Source: CASQEL01 sp036655975 (lineage in GTDB: Bacteria > Desulfobacterota > Desulfovibrionia > Desulfovibrionales > Desulfovibrionaceae). Taken from it: a stretch of DNA of 14,640 bases. Under the pieces are notes generated by a model. The model did no database searches. It saw nothing but the letters and a program-made list of their open reading frames with translations, and was not told where the DNA came from. The stretch covers positions 1 to 14,640 of the forward strand of contig JAVVPD010000055.1 in the NCBI GenBank assembly GCA_036655975.1. Direction: 5' to 3'. Every line of letters starts with the position of its first letter. Within the stretch, counting starts at the first letter, position 1. Made by a program: the position numbers and the translations under genes. This document shows, piece by piece, positions 1-7,183 of the stretch.

Positions 1-7
1 TCCCACA

Positions 8-36
8 TTGACACCCCCCCCTCCCTACGGTACATC
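8..36 (+). promoter_or_regulatory. Candidate sigma70-type promoter of the hybrid kinase operon
   Basis: A perfect -35 hexamer TTGACA (8-13) is followed after 17 nt by TACATC (31-36), a 3-of-6 match to the -10 consensus. Transcription would start near position 43, leaving a leader of about 22 nt before the GTG start at 66, enough for the ribosome site GAGG at 55-58. The -35 match is good and the -10 is weak, and the region further upstream lies outside the window, so other promoters may exist. Confidence 0.4.
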
Positions 37-65
37 TAAAGCATGTCACAAATTGAGGGTATCGC

Positions 66-3000
66 GTGAAAATACTTAATTTAAAAGTTAGATTTTTTTT
101 AAGTGTATTGGTCACGCTTCTTGCTATTGGGGGATTTGGGCACTATTACCTCATGCGGCTTGAAAATTTATTTGCCACAGAAGTAGAAAATGCCCTGGTT
201 GACCGTTCCGTGCAAGTTGCGGAAAATCTCTACCAAACGCTTGACACCCGCATTTCTTTACTGACCACGCTGTCTGAATTGCCTTTCATGCGTAGCACCA
301 CATTTTCTGTGGAAGAAAAGCTCCAGATGTTGACCCCCATGGCCAAAAGGCACGGTCTACTCCGTTTCGGCATCAGCGACCTTCAGGGCATGACTTTCAC
401 CACCGACGGGCATGTCATGAATATCGGCGACCGCGAATATTTCCTCAGCGCGCTGAAAGGTTCCACCAGCATTTCGCGTCTGCTCACCTGCTATATCCTC
501 AATATACCAATTATTGTCTACGCAACCCCCCTGTACGACCAGCAGGACAAGGTGCACGGAGTATTTTTCGTCACTGAAGACACTCGTATTATTTCTCAAT
601 TATTGCAGGGTGCAAAGGTTTACAGCACTAAGGGCACGTCCATAATTATCACCACGGAGGGTAATATTCTGGACGGGACAGAAAACACGACCAAACAAAA
701 TATTTTTGCCGATTTCCGCAAAGAAAACAGCGCCAAGGCCGTTACTCTGTTGCAGCAGGGCGTCTCACAGCATCTCTCCCAACAGACCCGCCTGACCCTC
801 AATCATACAAAGTTGTGCGTGGTCACCACGCCTATCCGGGGCACTGCCGATTGGAATTTGCTCACCACCATTCCCGAAGGTGTGGCAATGGGTAAAACCC
901 AAGCCGTGTTGAACTTGACCATATATACACTACTGCTCGTCGCCGGGTGTATTTTGCTGGTTTTATTGTATGTTAGCCGCCTACAGCGCCGCTACGCTCG
1001 ACAAAAAGGTATGGCTACTGTCGCCATAGAATCTGCGGGTTTATATTATATTACTGTGGACTTAGAGGGCAAAATCCTTTCGGCTAATAAATATTTCACC
1101 CTGCAAACCGGTCTGAGCTTATACCAGCTTCAGAACACAGCCCTGCACGAGATCAGCCTGCATATCACCCAAGAGGAGTTAACGCTGCTGCTCGAGCAAG
1201 ATGAGCCTTTTGAATTGCAACTCCGCACACATATGGATGACACCATCTATGTACAGTGGACACCCCTGCCCGACAGAGGTGAAAATACGCTTAATCTGCT
1301 CGGTACAGATTTGACCCTACAGCGCAAAAATGATCAGGAACAACGCAGCCACATGGCACAACGCAATCTCCAGATGATTTTTGACAATGTGCCCGTGCCA
1401 CTTATTCTACGCAATCTGACCGATGCAGTCATCATGTGCAATTCCGCCTTATACACGCTGGCGGGCAAAGAGTCGGATTTAGAAATTCTTGGCACGAGTT
1501 TTCCCGAAGTGCTGCCTTACGAAAATTATCCTGTGCTCCACAATGCCTTGGAGGGTGCCTTTGCCCATAGCGCTCCGGTCACGGTGGAACATTCCCTGCT
1601 CTATCCCGACGGGCACCGCCGCTATTTCCGCACGACGCAAGTGCCCCTGTACGACGATACGCATACGCCCTCTTCCGTGCTCACGGTGTTTATCGACATC
1701 ACTGACAGCAAAAATATGCAAAAAAATCTGGTTAAAGAAGTTAACCGCCTGCAAAACCTACTAGAAACAAGCCCCATCGCCGTGCTTATCAGCGTCAAGG
1801 GTAAGGTGCGTTTCATGAATTTGTGCGCCAAAAAAATGACAACACTGACTGAGGGCGAAAACACACGCCAGATTCTTGAGGTGAGCACGCTTTACTCCCA
1901 TATTCAACGCGAAATCAACAGGGGAAGAACCGTCCCGCAGGTAGAAGCCCGCCTGTTTGACCGTGCGGGCACGCCGCACGATCTCTTGGTAAACGTGGCC
2001 CCCACAGAATACCAAGGCGAAATGGGTGCCATTGCTTGGGCCATGGAAGTGACCGAATTAAAAAATATTGAAAAAGAACTTATGGCTGCCCGCGATACCG
2101 CCGAAGCCGCCACCCATGCCAAAAGCGAATTTTTGGCAAACATGAGCCACGAAATCCGTACCCCCATGAACGCCATCATTGGCATGAACCACTTGGTTTT
2201 GCAGACGCAACTCAGCCTTAAACAGCAAGATTACCTCAAAAAAATTGACCTATCGGCCAAAAATCTGTTGCGTATTCTGAATGATATTCTGGACTTTTCC
2301 AAAATTGAAGCCGACCAGCTAGATATTGAATACGCCGATTTCCGCTTGGATACCCTGCTCAATGACAGCATTGATCTTGTCAGCGTTAAGGCTCGGGAAA
2401 AGAACCTCAAAGTACATTTACGCATGGAAAACAACGTCCCCGTATGGGTTCAGGGCGACCCCGTGCGCTTGGGGCAGGTTATCCAAAATCTTCTCAATAA
2501 TGCCGTCAAATTTACCGAACAAGGCAGTATAACCGTTACCGTGAGCCTGCGTGAAAGCCCTCGTGGCGAACATATTCTTTTGTTTACCATCCGCGATACC
2601 GGTGTGGGCATGACTCCAGAACAAAGCAAGTTTATTTTCCAGTCTTTCACGCAGGCAGACGCCTCCACAACCCGCAAATACGGGGGCACGGGACTGGGGC
2701 TGGCAATCTGTAAAAAATTGGTAGAATTGATGCGCGGCAATATCTACGTCACCAGTGCCGTGAATCAGGGCACAACCTTTGGTTTTACCGTACACTTGCT
2801 GCAGGCCAAGAATCCCCAACCTAGCAACGATAGCCCCATGGTGCCGCAGTCGTCTTTGAAAGACCTACACCTGTTGTTGGTGGAAGATAATACCATTAAT
2901 CAAGAAGTTGCGCTGGAAATTTTGCAAGGCGCAGATATTCATGTGGACGTTGCCAACAACGGGCAAGAAGCCCTAGATATGGTTCATGGCAACCATTATG

Positions 3001-4007
3001 ATATCGTGCTGATGGACATTCAAATGCCTGTTATGGACGGCATCACCGCCACCCGCGCCTTGCGTGAAGACCGGCAATTGCAAAATCTGCCCATCATTGC
3101 CATGACCGCCCACGCCATGACAGGCGACAGGGAAAAATCCCTTGCGGCGGGCATGAACGATTACATAACCAAGCCCATTTCCCCCGACAACGTGTACGAA
3201 ACCCTCCGCCGCTGGTTGCCTATGGCACGCCCTGTCACACGCCATACTCCGGCAACAGAAAACCCTGCCGCCCCGCCCTTCTCCATTGTCGGCATGGACA
3301 AAGACATTGCCCTGTCCCGCCTGCTCGGAAACGACCCCTTACTCAAGCGCCTGCTGACGGATTTTTACAGTACCTTCGCCAATTGCGTTGCAGAACTCCG
3401 CCAGCAACTGACGGGGAGTGCCGCGTCTCCCAACGGTTCTACGCCCTTGTTGAGCCCCGAAAATCTTGAAGCCAGTCTGCGGCTTTCCCACACCCTTAAA
3501 GGCGTGGCCGCCAACTTGGCACTGCACACTATCTACGCCGCTGCTCAACAGCTGGAAACACTGCTCAAAGCCAGCCAATCCACCGATTCTGCTAGCCCCA
3601 CCCCTGCTCCAGACCTTAACACGGTGTGCACCGCCATTAACGCCCTGGAAACAGCACTCCAACCCACCCTTGAATCCATCGCCACCACACTCATCGCCCC
3701 CGCAGCGCTTGAGTATAGCCACAAGGATACCCCAACTGCCAGCAGTATAGCCAGCCGCTTGGCGCGCTTAAGCGCTGCAGAGGTGGAGGAAGCCCAAAGC
3801 TCGCTGCACAAAACCCGCGCCCTGTTGCATTTGAATGATCCCGAATCAGAAAATGCCTTTAACGCTGCCAAAAATATTTTGGGTGACACCTTTACAGAAG
3901 AGGTGCAAAATGTCCTTCTTGCACTCGATAATTTTGACTTTGTTGTTGCAGATGAACAACTGGAAATACTCCTTAATGCGCTGAATACTTCAAGGAATAC
4001 CGAATGA
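66..4007 (+). CDS. Hybrid sensor histidine kinase: Cache-like sensor, three PAS-like, HisKA, HATPase, REC, Hpt
   Basis: This is a membrane-bound multi-step phosphorelay kinase of 1313 residues. A membrane helix (about 6-30) leads to a periplasmic region (31-281) resembling a double Cache domain, with the typical GDREYF stretch. A second helix (283-304) follows, then three PAS-like regions (about 310-420, 430-550, 560-670). The H box SHEIRTPMNA places the phosphorylated His at 695. The ATPase has an N box (QNLLNNAVKFT), DTGVGM and GTGLGLAI. The receiver (about 934-1050) has Asp984 in LLVEDN/LMDIQMP/TKPI context. The Hpt domain carries His1142 in SHTLKG, and an Ala/Leu-rich helical tail ends the protein. 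The GTG start is preceded by GAGG at 55-58, 6 nt upstream. The stop overlaps the next start by 4 nt (ATGA), implying translational coupling to the HD-GYP regulator, its likely phosphoacceptor. The ligand is unknown; domain edges are estimates by eye. Confidence 0.95.
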   Translation: MKILNLKVRFFLSVLVTLLAIGGFGHYYLMRLENLFATEVENALVDRSVQVAENLYQTLDTRISLLTTLSELPFMRSTTFSVEEKLQMLTPMAKRHGLLRFGISDLQGMTFTTDGHVMNIGDREYFLSALKGSTSISRLLTCYILNIPIIVYATPLYDQQDKVHGVFFVTEDTRIISQLLQGAKVYSTKGTSIIITTEGNILDGTENTTKQNIFADFRKENSAKAVTLLQQGVSQHLSQQTRLTLNHTKLCVVTTPIRGTADWNLLTTIPEGVAMGKTQAVLNLTIYTLLLVAGCILLVLLYVSRLQRRYARQKGMATVAIESAGLYYITVDLEGKILSANKYFTLQTGLSLYQLQNTALHEISLHITQEELTLLLEQDEPFELQLRTHMDDTIYVQWTPLPDRGENTLNLLGTDLTLQRKNDQEQRSHMAQRNLQMIFDNVPVPLILRNLTDAVIMCNSALYTLAGKESDLEILGTSFPEVLPYENYPVLHNALEGAFAHSAPVTVEHSLLYPDGHRRYFRTTQVPLYDDTHTPSSVLTVFIDITDSKNMQKNLVKEVNRLQNLLETSPIAVLISVKGKVRFMNLCAKKMTTLTEGENTRQILEVSTLYSHIQREINRGRTVPQVEARLFDRAGTPHDLLVNVAPTEYQGEMGAIAWAMEVTELKNIEKELMAARDTAEAATHAKSEFLANMSHEIRTPMNAIIGMNHLVLQTQLSLKQQDYLKKIDLSAKNLLRILNDILDFSKIEADQLDIEYADFRLDTLLNDSIDLVSVKAREKNLKVHLRMENNVPVWVQGDPVRLGQVIQNLLNNAVKFTEQGSITVTVSLRESPRGEHILLFTIRDTGVGMTPEQSKFIFQSFTQADASTTRKYGGTGLGLAICKKLVELMRGNIYVTSAVNQGTTFGFTVHLLQAKNPQPSNDSPMVPQSSLKDLHLLLVEDNTINQEVALEILQGADIHVDVANNGQEALDMVHGNHYDIVLMDIQMPVMDGITATRALREDRQLQNLPIIAMTAHAMTGDREKSLAAGMNDYITKPISPDNVYETLRRWLPMARPVTRHTPATENPAAPPFSIVGMDKDIALSRLLGNDPLLKRLLTDFYSTFANCVAELRQQLTGSAASPNGSTPLLSPENLEASLRLSHTLKGVAANLALHTIYAAAQQLETLLKASQSTDSASPTPAPDLNTVCTAINALETALQPTLESIATTLIAPAALEYSHKDTPTASSIASRLARLSAAEVEEAQSSLHKTRALLHLNDPESENAFNAAKNILGDTFTEEVQNVLLALDNFDFVVADEQLEILLNALNTSRNTE

Positions 4008-5134
4008 TTACAGCCCCAACAGGAGCCGACACTGCTGCGGTCGGTGGCACAAAAAAACCTATTATTCTTATCGTAGATGATACACCCGCAAATATTCGTA
4101 TCTTAACGGAATTATTACGTACAGACTATACCATTCGGGTTGCTACCAATGGAGAAATCGCCCTGCACCTTGCCACAATTCAGCCCCCTCCCGACCTTAT
4201 TCTCTTAGATATCATGATGCCCAATATGGACGGGTATGAAGTTTGCCAGCGCCTGAAATCACAGTCGAAAACAGCGGGAATTCCCATTATCTTTGTCACC
4301 GCCATGACAGATGCCGATGACGAAGCCAAGGGGCTAGACTTGGGCGCCGTGGATTACGTTACCAAGCCCTTTAATCCTCGCCTGATCAAGGGACGTATCC
4401 GCAACCATCTCGAATTGAAAAAACATCGGGATAATTTAGCAGAATTGGTGGCAGCCCGCACTGCGGAAGTATTCGCCACCCGCGCCGCCACCATTGAAAG
4501 CTTGGCATCCTTGGCCGAAACCCGCGATCCTGAAACAGGCGGGCATATTCACCGCACCCAACGATATGTCAAACTCCTCGCCGAGCGCTTACGCATTGAT
4601 GCCCCCTCCATATGGGGTATGAACGATGCAACACTTGAACTTCTTTATCTTTCAGCCCCTTTACACGACATAGGCAAAGTGGGCGTGCCGGATTCCGTAC
4701 TCCTGAAGCCCGACAAACTCACCGCAGAAGAATTTGAGCAGATCAAGCTCCACACCACTTTTGGCTATCAATCCTTGACCCGAGCGGAAAAACGTCTGGG
4801 CAACAGCTCCTTCCTGCGTCTCGGTGCCGAAATCGCCTATAGCCACCATGAAAAATGGGATGGCACGGGCTATCCCCGAGGTTTGAGCGGTGAAAATATT
4901 CCCCAGTCCGGTCGACTTATGGCCTTGGGAGATGTCTACGACGCACTGATCAGTCGGCGTATATACAAACCTCCCCTTCCGCACAGTAAAGCCATGGCGA
5001 TTATTCTGGAAGGTCGGGGCACACATTTTGACCCCATGATAGTAGACGCTTTTCTCTCCATCGCCGAAGAAATGCGAACCGTTGCCTCTGATTTGGCCGA
5101 TTTTCAGGAAGAAAAAGATACTTTGCTCTTGTAA
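4004..5134 (+). CDS. Response regulator with HD-GYP c-di-GMP phosphodiesterase domain
   Basis: This cytoplasmic response regulator has 376 residues. An N-terminal receiver (about 18-135) has the acidic pocket in LIVDD, the phosphoacceptor Asp69 in LLDIMMPNMDG, and a conserved Lys in TKPF. A charged, probably coiled-coil linker (about 137-165) joins it to an HD-GYP domain. The metal-binding HD pair is His221-Asp222 in LHDIGKVG, a second His pair is at 281-282 (HHEKWDGTGYP), and the GYP triplet is 289-291. The HD-GYP family hydrolyses c-di-GMP, and the key residues visible here are intact, so activity is likely. The start ATG overlaps the kinase stop by 4 nt and has AAGGA at 3992-3996, 7 nt upstream. 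Its position suggests it receives phosphate from the Hpt domain of the upstream kinase and lowers c-di-GMP; that link is inference from gene order. Confidence 0.94.
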   Translation: MITAPTGADTAAVGGTKKPIILIVDDTPANIRILTELLRTDYTIRVATNGEIALHLATIQPPPDLILLDIMMPNMDGYEVCQRLKSQSKTAGIPIIFVTAMTDADDEAKGLDLGAVDYVTKPFNPRLIKGRIRNHLELKKHRDNLAELVAARTAEVFATRAATIESLASLAETRDPETGGHIHRTQRYVKLLAERLRIDAPSIWGMNDATLELLYLSAPLHDIGKVGVPDSVLLKPDKLTAEEFEQIKLHTTFGYQSLTRAEKRLGNSSFLRLGAEIAYSHHEKWDGTGYPRGLSGENIPQSGRLMALGDVYDALISRRIYKPPLPHSKAMAIILEGRGTHFDPMIVDAFLSIAEEMRTVASDLADFQEEKDTLLL

Positions 5135-5151
5135 GCGGGGCGTCATACCCC

Positions 5152-5207
5152 AAACTATCATTGACAATAGCTGAAACAGTCTTATATATAAGTGTTTCTG
5201 ATAGTTT
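5152..5207. repeat. Nested inverted repeats around the rubrerythrin promoter (operator candidate)
   Basis: Outer arms AAACTATCA (5152-5160) and TGATAGTTT (5199-5207) are perfect 9-bp inverted copies. Inside them lie a second inverted pair, GAAACA (5173-5178) and TGTTTC (5193-5198), and a 12-bp perfect palindrome CTTATATATAAG (5181-5192) that contains the -10 region. The three symmetries do not share one centre. Their arrangement around the -35 and -10 elements suggests binding sites for a dimeric regulator. A peroxide-responsive Fur/PerR-type repressor would fit the rubrerythrin gene, but no regulator is identified by the sequence. Confidence 0.5.
5161..5190 (+). promoter_or_regulatory. Promoter of the rubrerythrin gene
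   Basis: A perfect TTGACA -35 (5161-5166) is followed by an alternating TATATATA tract. TATATA can be read at 5183-5188 (16-nt spacer) or 5185-5190 (18-nt spacer). Transcription would begin near 5195, giving a leader of about 40 nt. It lies just downstream of the HD-GYP stop, so rubrerythrin need not be read from the signalling operon. It is embedded in the nested inverted repeats at 5152-5207. Confidence 0.6.
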
Positions 5208-5233
5208 ATTTTAAATTAAACCCGAGGTAATAT

Positions 5234-5809
5234 ATGAAGTCCCTTAAAGGCACCCAAACAGAAATTAATATCCTTACCGCTTTTGCCGGTGAATCCCAAG
5301 CCCGCAACCGTTACGATTATTGGGCGAGCAAAGCCAAAGCTGACGGTTATGTCTTGGTCGCGCACGTATTCACAGAAACGGCGCTGCAAGAAAAAGAACA
5401 CGCCAAAAGACTGTTCAAATTTCTTGAAGGCGGAGAAGTGGTCATCAACGCTGGCTACCCCGCTGGCACTATTAGCGACAGTGAAACTAATCTGCGCGCC
5501 GCTGCCGCCGGCGAACATCATGAACACACAGAAATGTACCCTTCCTTTGCACAAATTGCCGACAAAGAAGGCTTTACAGAAATAGCCTTGGTTATGCGTA
5601 ATATCGCGGTGGCAGAAGCCTTCCACGAAAAACGCTACTTGGAACTGGCAAAAGATATCAAAGAAGGCCGGATGTTCCTGCGCGATCATAGCGTCAGCTG
5701 GATCTGCCAAAACTGCGCCTGCATTGTTGAAGGCAAAGAAGCCCCTGCAAAATGCCCCGCTTGCGCCCACCCACAATCTTATTTTAAAGTATTGAATTCA
5801 ACATATTAG
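5234..5809 (+). CDS. rbr: Rubrerythrin
   Basis: Rubrerythrin is a cytoplasmic non-heme iron peroxidase that reduces hydrogen peroxide in anaerobes, taking electrons from rubredoxin or NADH-linked reductases. The 191-residue length is that of the classical Desulfovibrio protein. The four-helix diiron domain shows ligands Glu20 (GESQARNRY), Glu53 and His56 (QEKEHAKR), Glu94 and Glu97 (GEHHEHTEMYP), and Glu128 and His131 (AEAFHEKRY). The C-terminal rubredoxin-like FeS4 site uses Cys158, Cys161, Cys174 and Cys177 (CxxC, 12 residues, CPAC). An additional Cys163 directly after the first pair is unusual but does not disrupt the motif. The ATG has GAGG at 5224-5227, 6 nt upstream. The gene has its own promoter and a strong terminator, so it is probably monocistronic. 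The symbol rbr is the usual family name. Confidence 0.97.
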   Translation: MKSLKGTQTEINILTAFAGESQARNRYDYWASKAKADGYVLVAHVFTETALQEKEHAKRLFKFLEGGEVVINAGYPAGTISDSETNLRAAAAGEHHEHTEMYPSFAQIADKEGFTEIALVMRNIAVAEAFHEKRYLELAKDIKEGRMFLRDHSVSWICQNCACIVEGKEAPAKCPACAHPQSYFKVLNSTY

Positions 5810-5887
5810 AAATAAATTCGGGCAATCTGCATGCGGCAACAACACGCACCATGCGGGGCCATGCTTACAAAAGGTTACACGGCATAT

Positions 5888-5950
5888 ACGCGGTGAGCTG
5901 ACATAAAATAAATAATATCAGCTCACTGCGTGATTTTTTATTTTTTTTCT
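5888..5950 (+). terminator. Intrinsic terminator downstream of rubrerythrin
   Basis: A stem of about 14 bp with one G-T wobble joins 5888-5901 (ending GTGAGCTGA) to 5918-5931 (starting TCAGCTCAC), with an AT-rich 16-nt loop. It is followed by a long T tract (5934-5948, interrupted by one A). This is a textbook rho-independent terminator for plus-strand transcription from rbr, about 80 nt after its stop. The stretch 5810-5887 before it shows no gene. Confidence 0.88.
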
Positions 5951-5966
5951 TCAAAAGTATTATACC

Positions 5967-5995
5967 TTGTACCCAAGCGTATTCAGTGCTAGAGT
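5967..5995 (+). promoter_or_regulatory. Candidate promoter giving a near-leaderless transcript
   Basis: TTGTAC (5967-5972) is separated by 17 nt from TAGAGT (5990-5995), which matches the -10 consensus at 4 of 6 positions. It is preceded by TGC, giving an extended -10 (TGn). Transcription would start at about 6001-6003, essentially on the ATG at 6002. This agrees with the absence of a clear ribosome-binding site before that gene. The -35 match is only 3 of 6. Confidence 0.35.
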
Positions 5996-6001
5996 AAATT
6001 C

Positions 6002-6226
6002 ATGTGCGAAATTAGCCCCCATACCATCCAGCCTTGCCTTGTTTGCGGAAAAACAGATATTACTCTTGAATCGATGCGCCCTGAAGGACGTACCAGTGAC
6101 GTTTGGCGCGTTGTGTGTTCATGCGGACAAACCACCAAGCAATGGTCTGTATCCAAGGGCGCTGCCATCCGTGCTTGGAACCGGAACCTTGCTCAAGAAG
6201 CTAGTGAGCACGGCTACCAGCGCTAA
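6002..6226 (+). CDS. Small Lar-like zinc-ribbon protein
   Basis: This 74-residue protein has a probable zinc site made of Cys12-x-x-Cys15-Gly and Cys39-x-Cys41-Gly. A C-terminal AAIRAWNR motif (54-61) resembles the closing motif of the Lar (restriction alleviation) protein family, which has the layout CxxCG, about 25 residues, CxxCG, then AxxxWNxR. The second knuckle here is CxC rather than CxxC. Lar proteins modulate type I restriction enzymes, but many short zinc-ribbon proteins with this layout occur in phages and bacteria with no tested role, so no function is assigned. The ATG at 6002 is needed to include the first Cys pair; the next in-frame Met (residue 25) would remove it. No good ribosome site precedes it. 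An overlapping frame from 5967 lacks family motifs and is not preferred. Confidence 0.65.
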   Translation: MCEISPHTIQPCLVCGKTDITLESMRPEGRTSDVWRVVCSCGQTTKQWSVSKGAAIRAWNRNLAQEASEHGYQR

Positions 6227-6305
6227 CCAGCAGAATACCCTTTGTAAAATATATCCGTGCATAGTTTCTGGGTGCCGTATCCAGTAACTATGTATTGTTG
6301 TCTTC

Positions 6306-6334
6306 TTTACAAGAGCGCTGGAGCGCCGTAGACT
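6306..6334 (+). promoter_or_regulatory. Candidate promoter of the zinc-ribbon/Tudor-like gene
   Basis: TTTACA (6306-6311, 5 of 6 matches to the -35 consensus) is followed after 17 nt by TAGACT (6329-6334, 4 of 6 matches to -10). Transcription would start near 6341, about 30 nt before the ATG at 6372. The spacer holds a tandem GAGCGC (6313-6318 and 6321-6326), which may be coincidental. Confidence 0.45.
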
Positions 6335-6371
6335 AATCCATTCGTATATTTCAACCGTGAGGAGTCCTACC

Positions 6372-6851
6372 ATGAGTTCTCTTAAGGGGCCCGGCGACCG
6401 TATTGAGGCCCGGTGCACCCGTTGCAATGATGTAACAGGTCATGTGATTGTCGCCCTAGTGGGTGGCGTTGTTGTGAAGGTGGAATGCTGCGCCTGTGGC
6501 AGTGTGCATAAATATTATCCCCCCACCGCAGCCAAAGACAAGAACGCAGCGGAAAGTGCCAGTGCAGCCCCCAAGCGCAAAGCAACACCGGGCACAAAAC
6601 CCAAAGCCGCCCCCCGTGGGCAAGCGCGTGCCGCGCAGGCTGCCGCCGCCACAGAAAGCGCCTGGCGCACGGCCATTGAACGCCCTTCCGCCCCAGCGGC
6701 AAAAACGTATTCCATGACCTCAGCCCTCGCCATTGGCGACACGGTGGAGCATCCGGTATTCGGCTTGGGCAGCGTGCGGACTATGGTACCGCCTAATAAG
6801 GTAGAAATATTATTTCGTGACGGCATGCGCCTGCTGCGGTGCGCGGGCTAA
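6372..6851 (+). CDS. Hypothetical protein: N-terminal zinc ribbon, basic linker, C-terminal Tudor/SH3-like module
   Basis: I do not recognise a named family. The 159-residue product has three parts. Residues 10-48 form a likely zinc ribbon with Cys15-x-x-Cys18 and Cys39-x-x-Cys42-Gly. Residues 50-112 are a low-complexity Ala/Lys/Pro/Arg-rich basic linker, probably disordered. Residues 115-159 contain GDTVEHPVFGLGSV followed by a VEILFRDGMRLL strand. This pattern resembles the small Tudor-like module at the C terminus of UvrD/PcrA helicases, which contacts RNA polymerase. A basic linker between two small folds suggests nucleic-acid or polymerase binding, but this is inference. ATG 6372 is chosen over an upstream GTG at 6357 because GAGGAG (6359-6364) lies 7 nt before it. 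The gene seems to have its own promoter and lies 145 nt after the Lar-like gene. Confidence 0.72.
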   Translation: MSSLKGPGDRIEARCTRCNDVTGHVIVALVGGVVVKVECCACGSVHKYYPPTAAKDKNAAESASAAPKRKATPGTKPKAAPRGQARAAQAAAATESAWRTAIERPSAPAAKTYSMTSALAIGDTVEHPVFGLGSVRTMVPPNKVEILFRDGMRLLRCAG

Positions 6852-6882
6852 TCCACTCTACCTGAGCACCCGCAACCTTTTT
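6836..6882 (+). terminator. Weak candidate terminator at the end of the zinc-ribbon/Tudor-like gene
   Basis: GCGGTGC (6836-6842), overlapping the last codons, can pair with GCACCCGC (6866-6873) with one bulged base and a long loop of about 23 nt. A run of five T (6878-6882) follows after four bases. The stem is short and the loop large, so termination here is uncertain. Confidence 0.25.
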
Positions 6883-7183
6883 GTAGGCGCAGAATTACAA
6901 AGATCACCTTGGGGCCATTGTAAACAATACAGTGTATTTTTCGTGATTCTGCACATATTAGTGCTATTTTGCAGACGCGTTTATGAAAAAGCTATACATA
7001 CATATGCGCCTTGTGGGGAGCTCAATAAAAAAAATATTTTTACCAAATAGCAAATAAAGTTGCCTTTCACATTGACTTTACTTCCAGATAGTGATTGTAT
7101 GTATTTTGTGGGCCGCGTAAGGGCAATCAGGTTTTGTCACATATCAGCGCGGGCAATATGATGTTTTTTTGAGAGGGTTTTTC
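6852..7183. other. 332-nt AT-rich intergenic region
   Basis: No convincing gene is seen on either strand. Plus-strand frames crossing it have no ribosome site or family motif. It holds an inverted pair TTACAA (6895-6900) and TTGTAA (6918-6923) with a 17-nt spacer, a 12-bp palindrome AAAAATATTTTT (7030-7041), a promoter candidate (7072-7100) and two direct copies of GGGCAAT (7121-7127 and 7151-7157) in the leader of the RRM gene. Its base composition is clearly more AT-rich than the coding regions on either side. Confidence 0.6.
7072..7100 (+). promoter_or_regulatory. Candidate extended -10 promoter of the RRM protein gene
   Basis: TTGACT (7072-7077, 4 of 6 matches to the -35 consensus) is separated by 17 nt from TTGTAT (7095-7100), which is preceded by TGA, an extended -10 element. 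The -10 hexamer itself matches at only 3 positions. The predicted leader runs from about 7107 to 7183, some 77 nt, and contains the repeated GGGCAAT motif. Confidence 0.42.

Noticed and set aside
2450..2740. Minus-strand frame opposite the first kinase, similar in sequence to a plus-strand frame at 8892-9455 opposite the second kinase
   Set aside because: The shared stretch (LQIASPSPVPP) is the antisense reading of the conserved GTGLGLAI region of both ATPase domains, so the similarity is inherited from the kinases and does not indicate a gene family.
5135..5160. GGGG/CCCC hairpin just after the HD-GYP stop as a terminator
   Set aside because: The stem is only about four pairs and no T tract follows, so it does not qualify as an intrinsic terminator.
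4661..5167. Minus-strand frame of 168 codons opposite the HD-GYP regulator
   Set aside because: It is antisense to the HD-GYP catalytic region, with no ribosome site or family motif; judged a shadow.
5216..5776. Minus-strand frame of 186 codons opposite rubrerythrin
   Set aside because: It is the reverse of a gene with every metal ligand conserved, and it shows no motif of its own.
6817..7050. Plus-strand frame of 77 codons running from the end of the zinc-ribbon/Tudor-like gene into the intergenic region
   Set aside because: It starts inside another gene in a different frame, lacks a ribosome site and resembles no family; the region looks regulatory.
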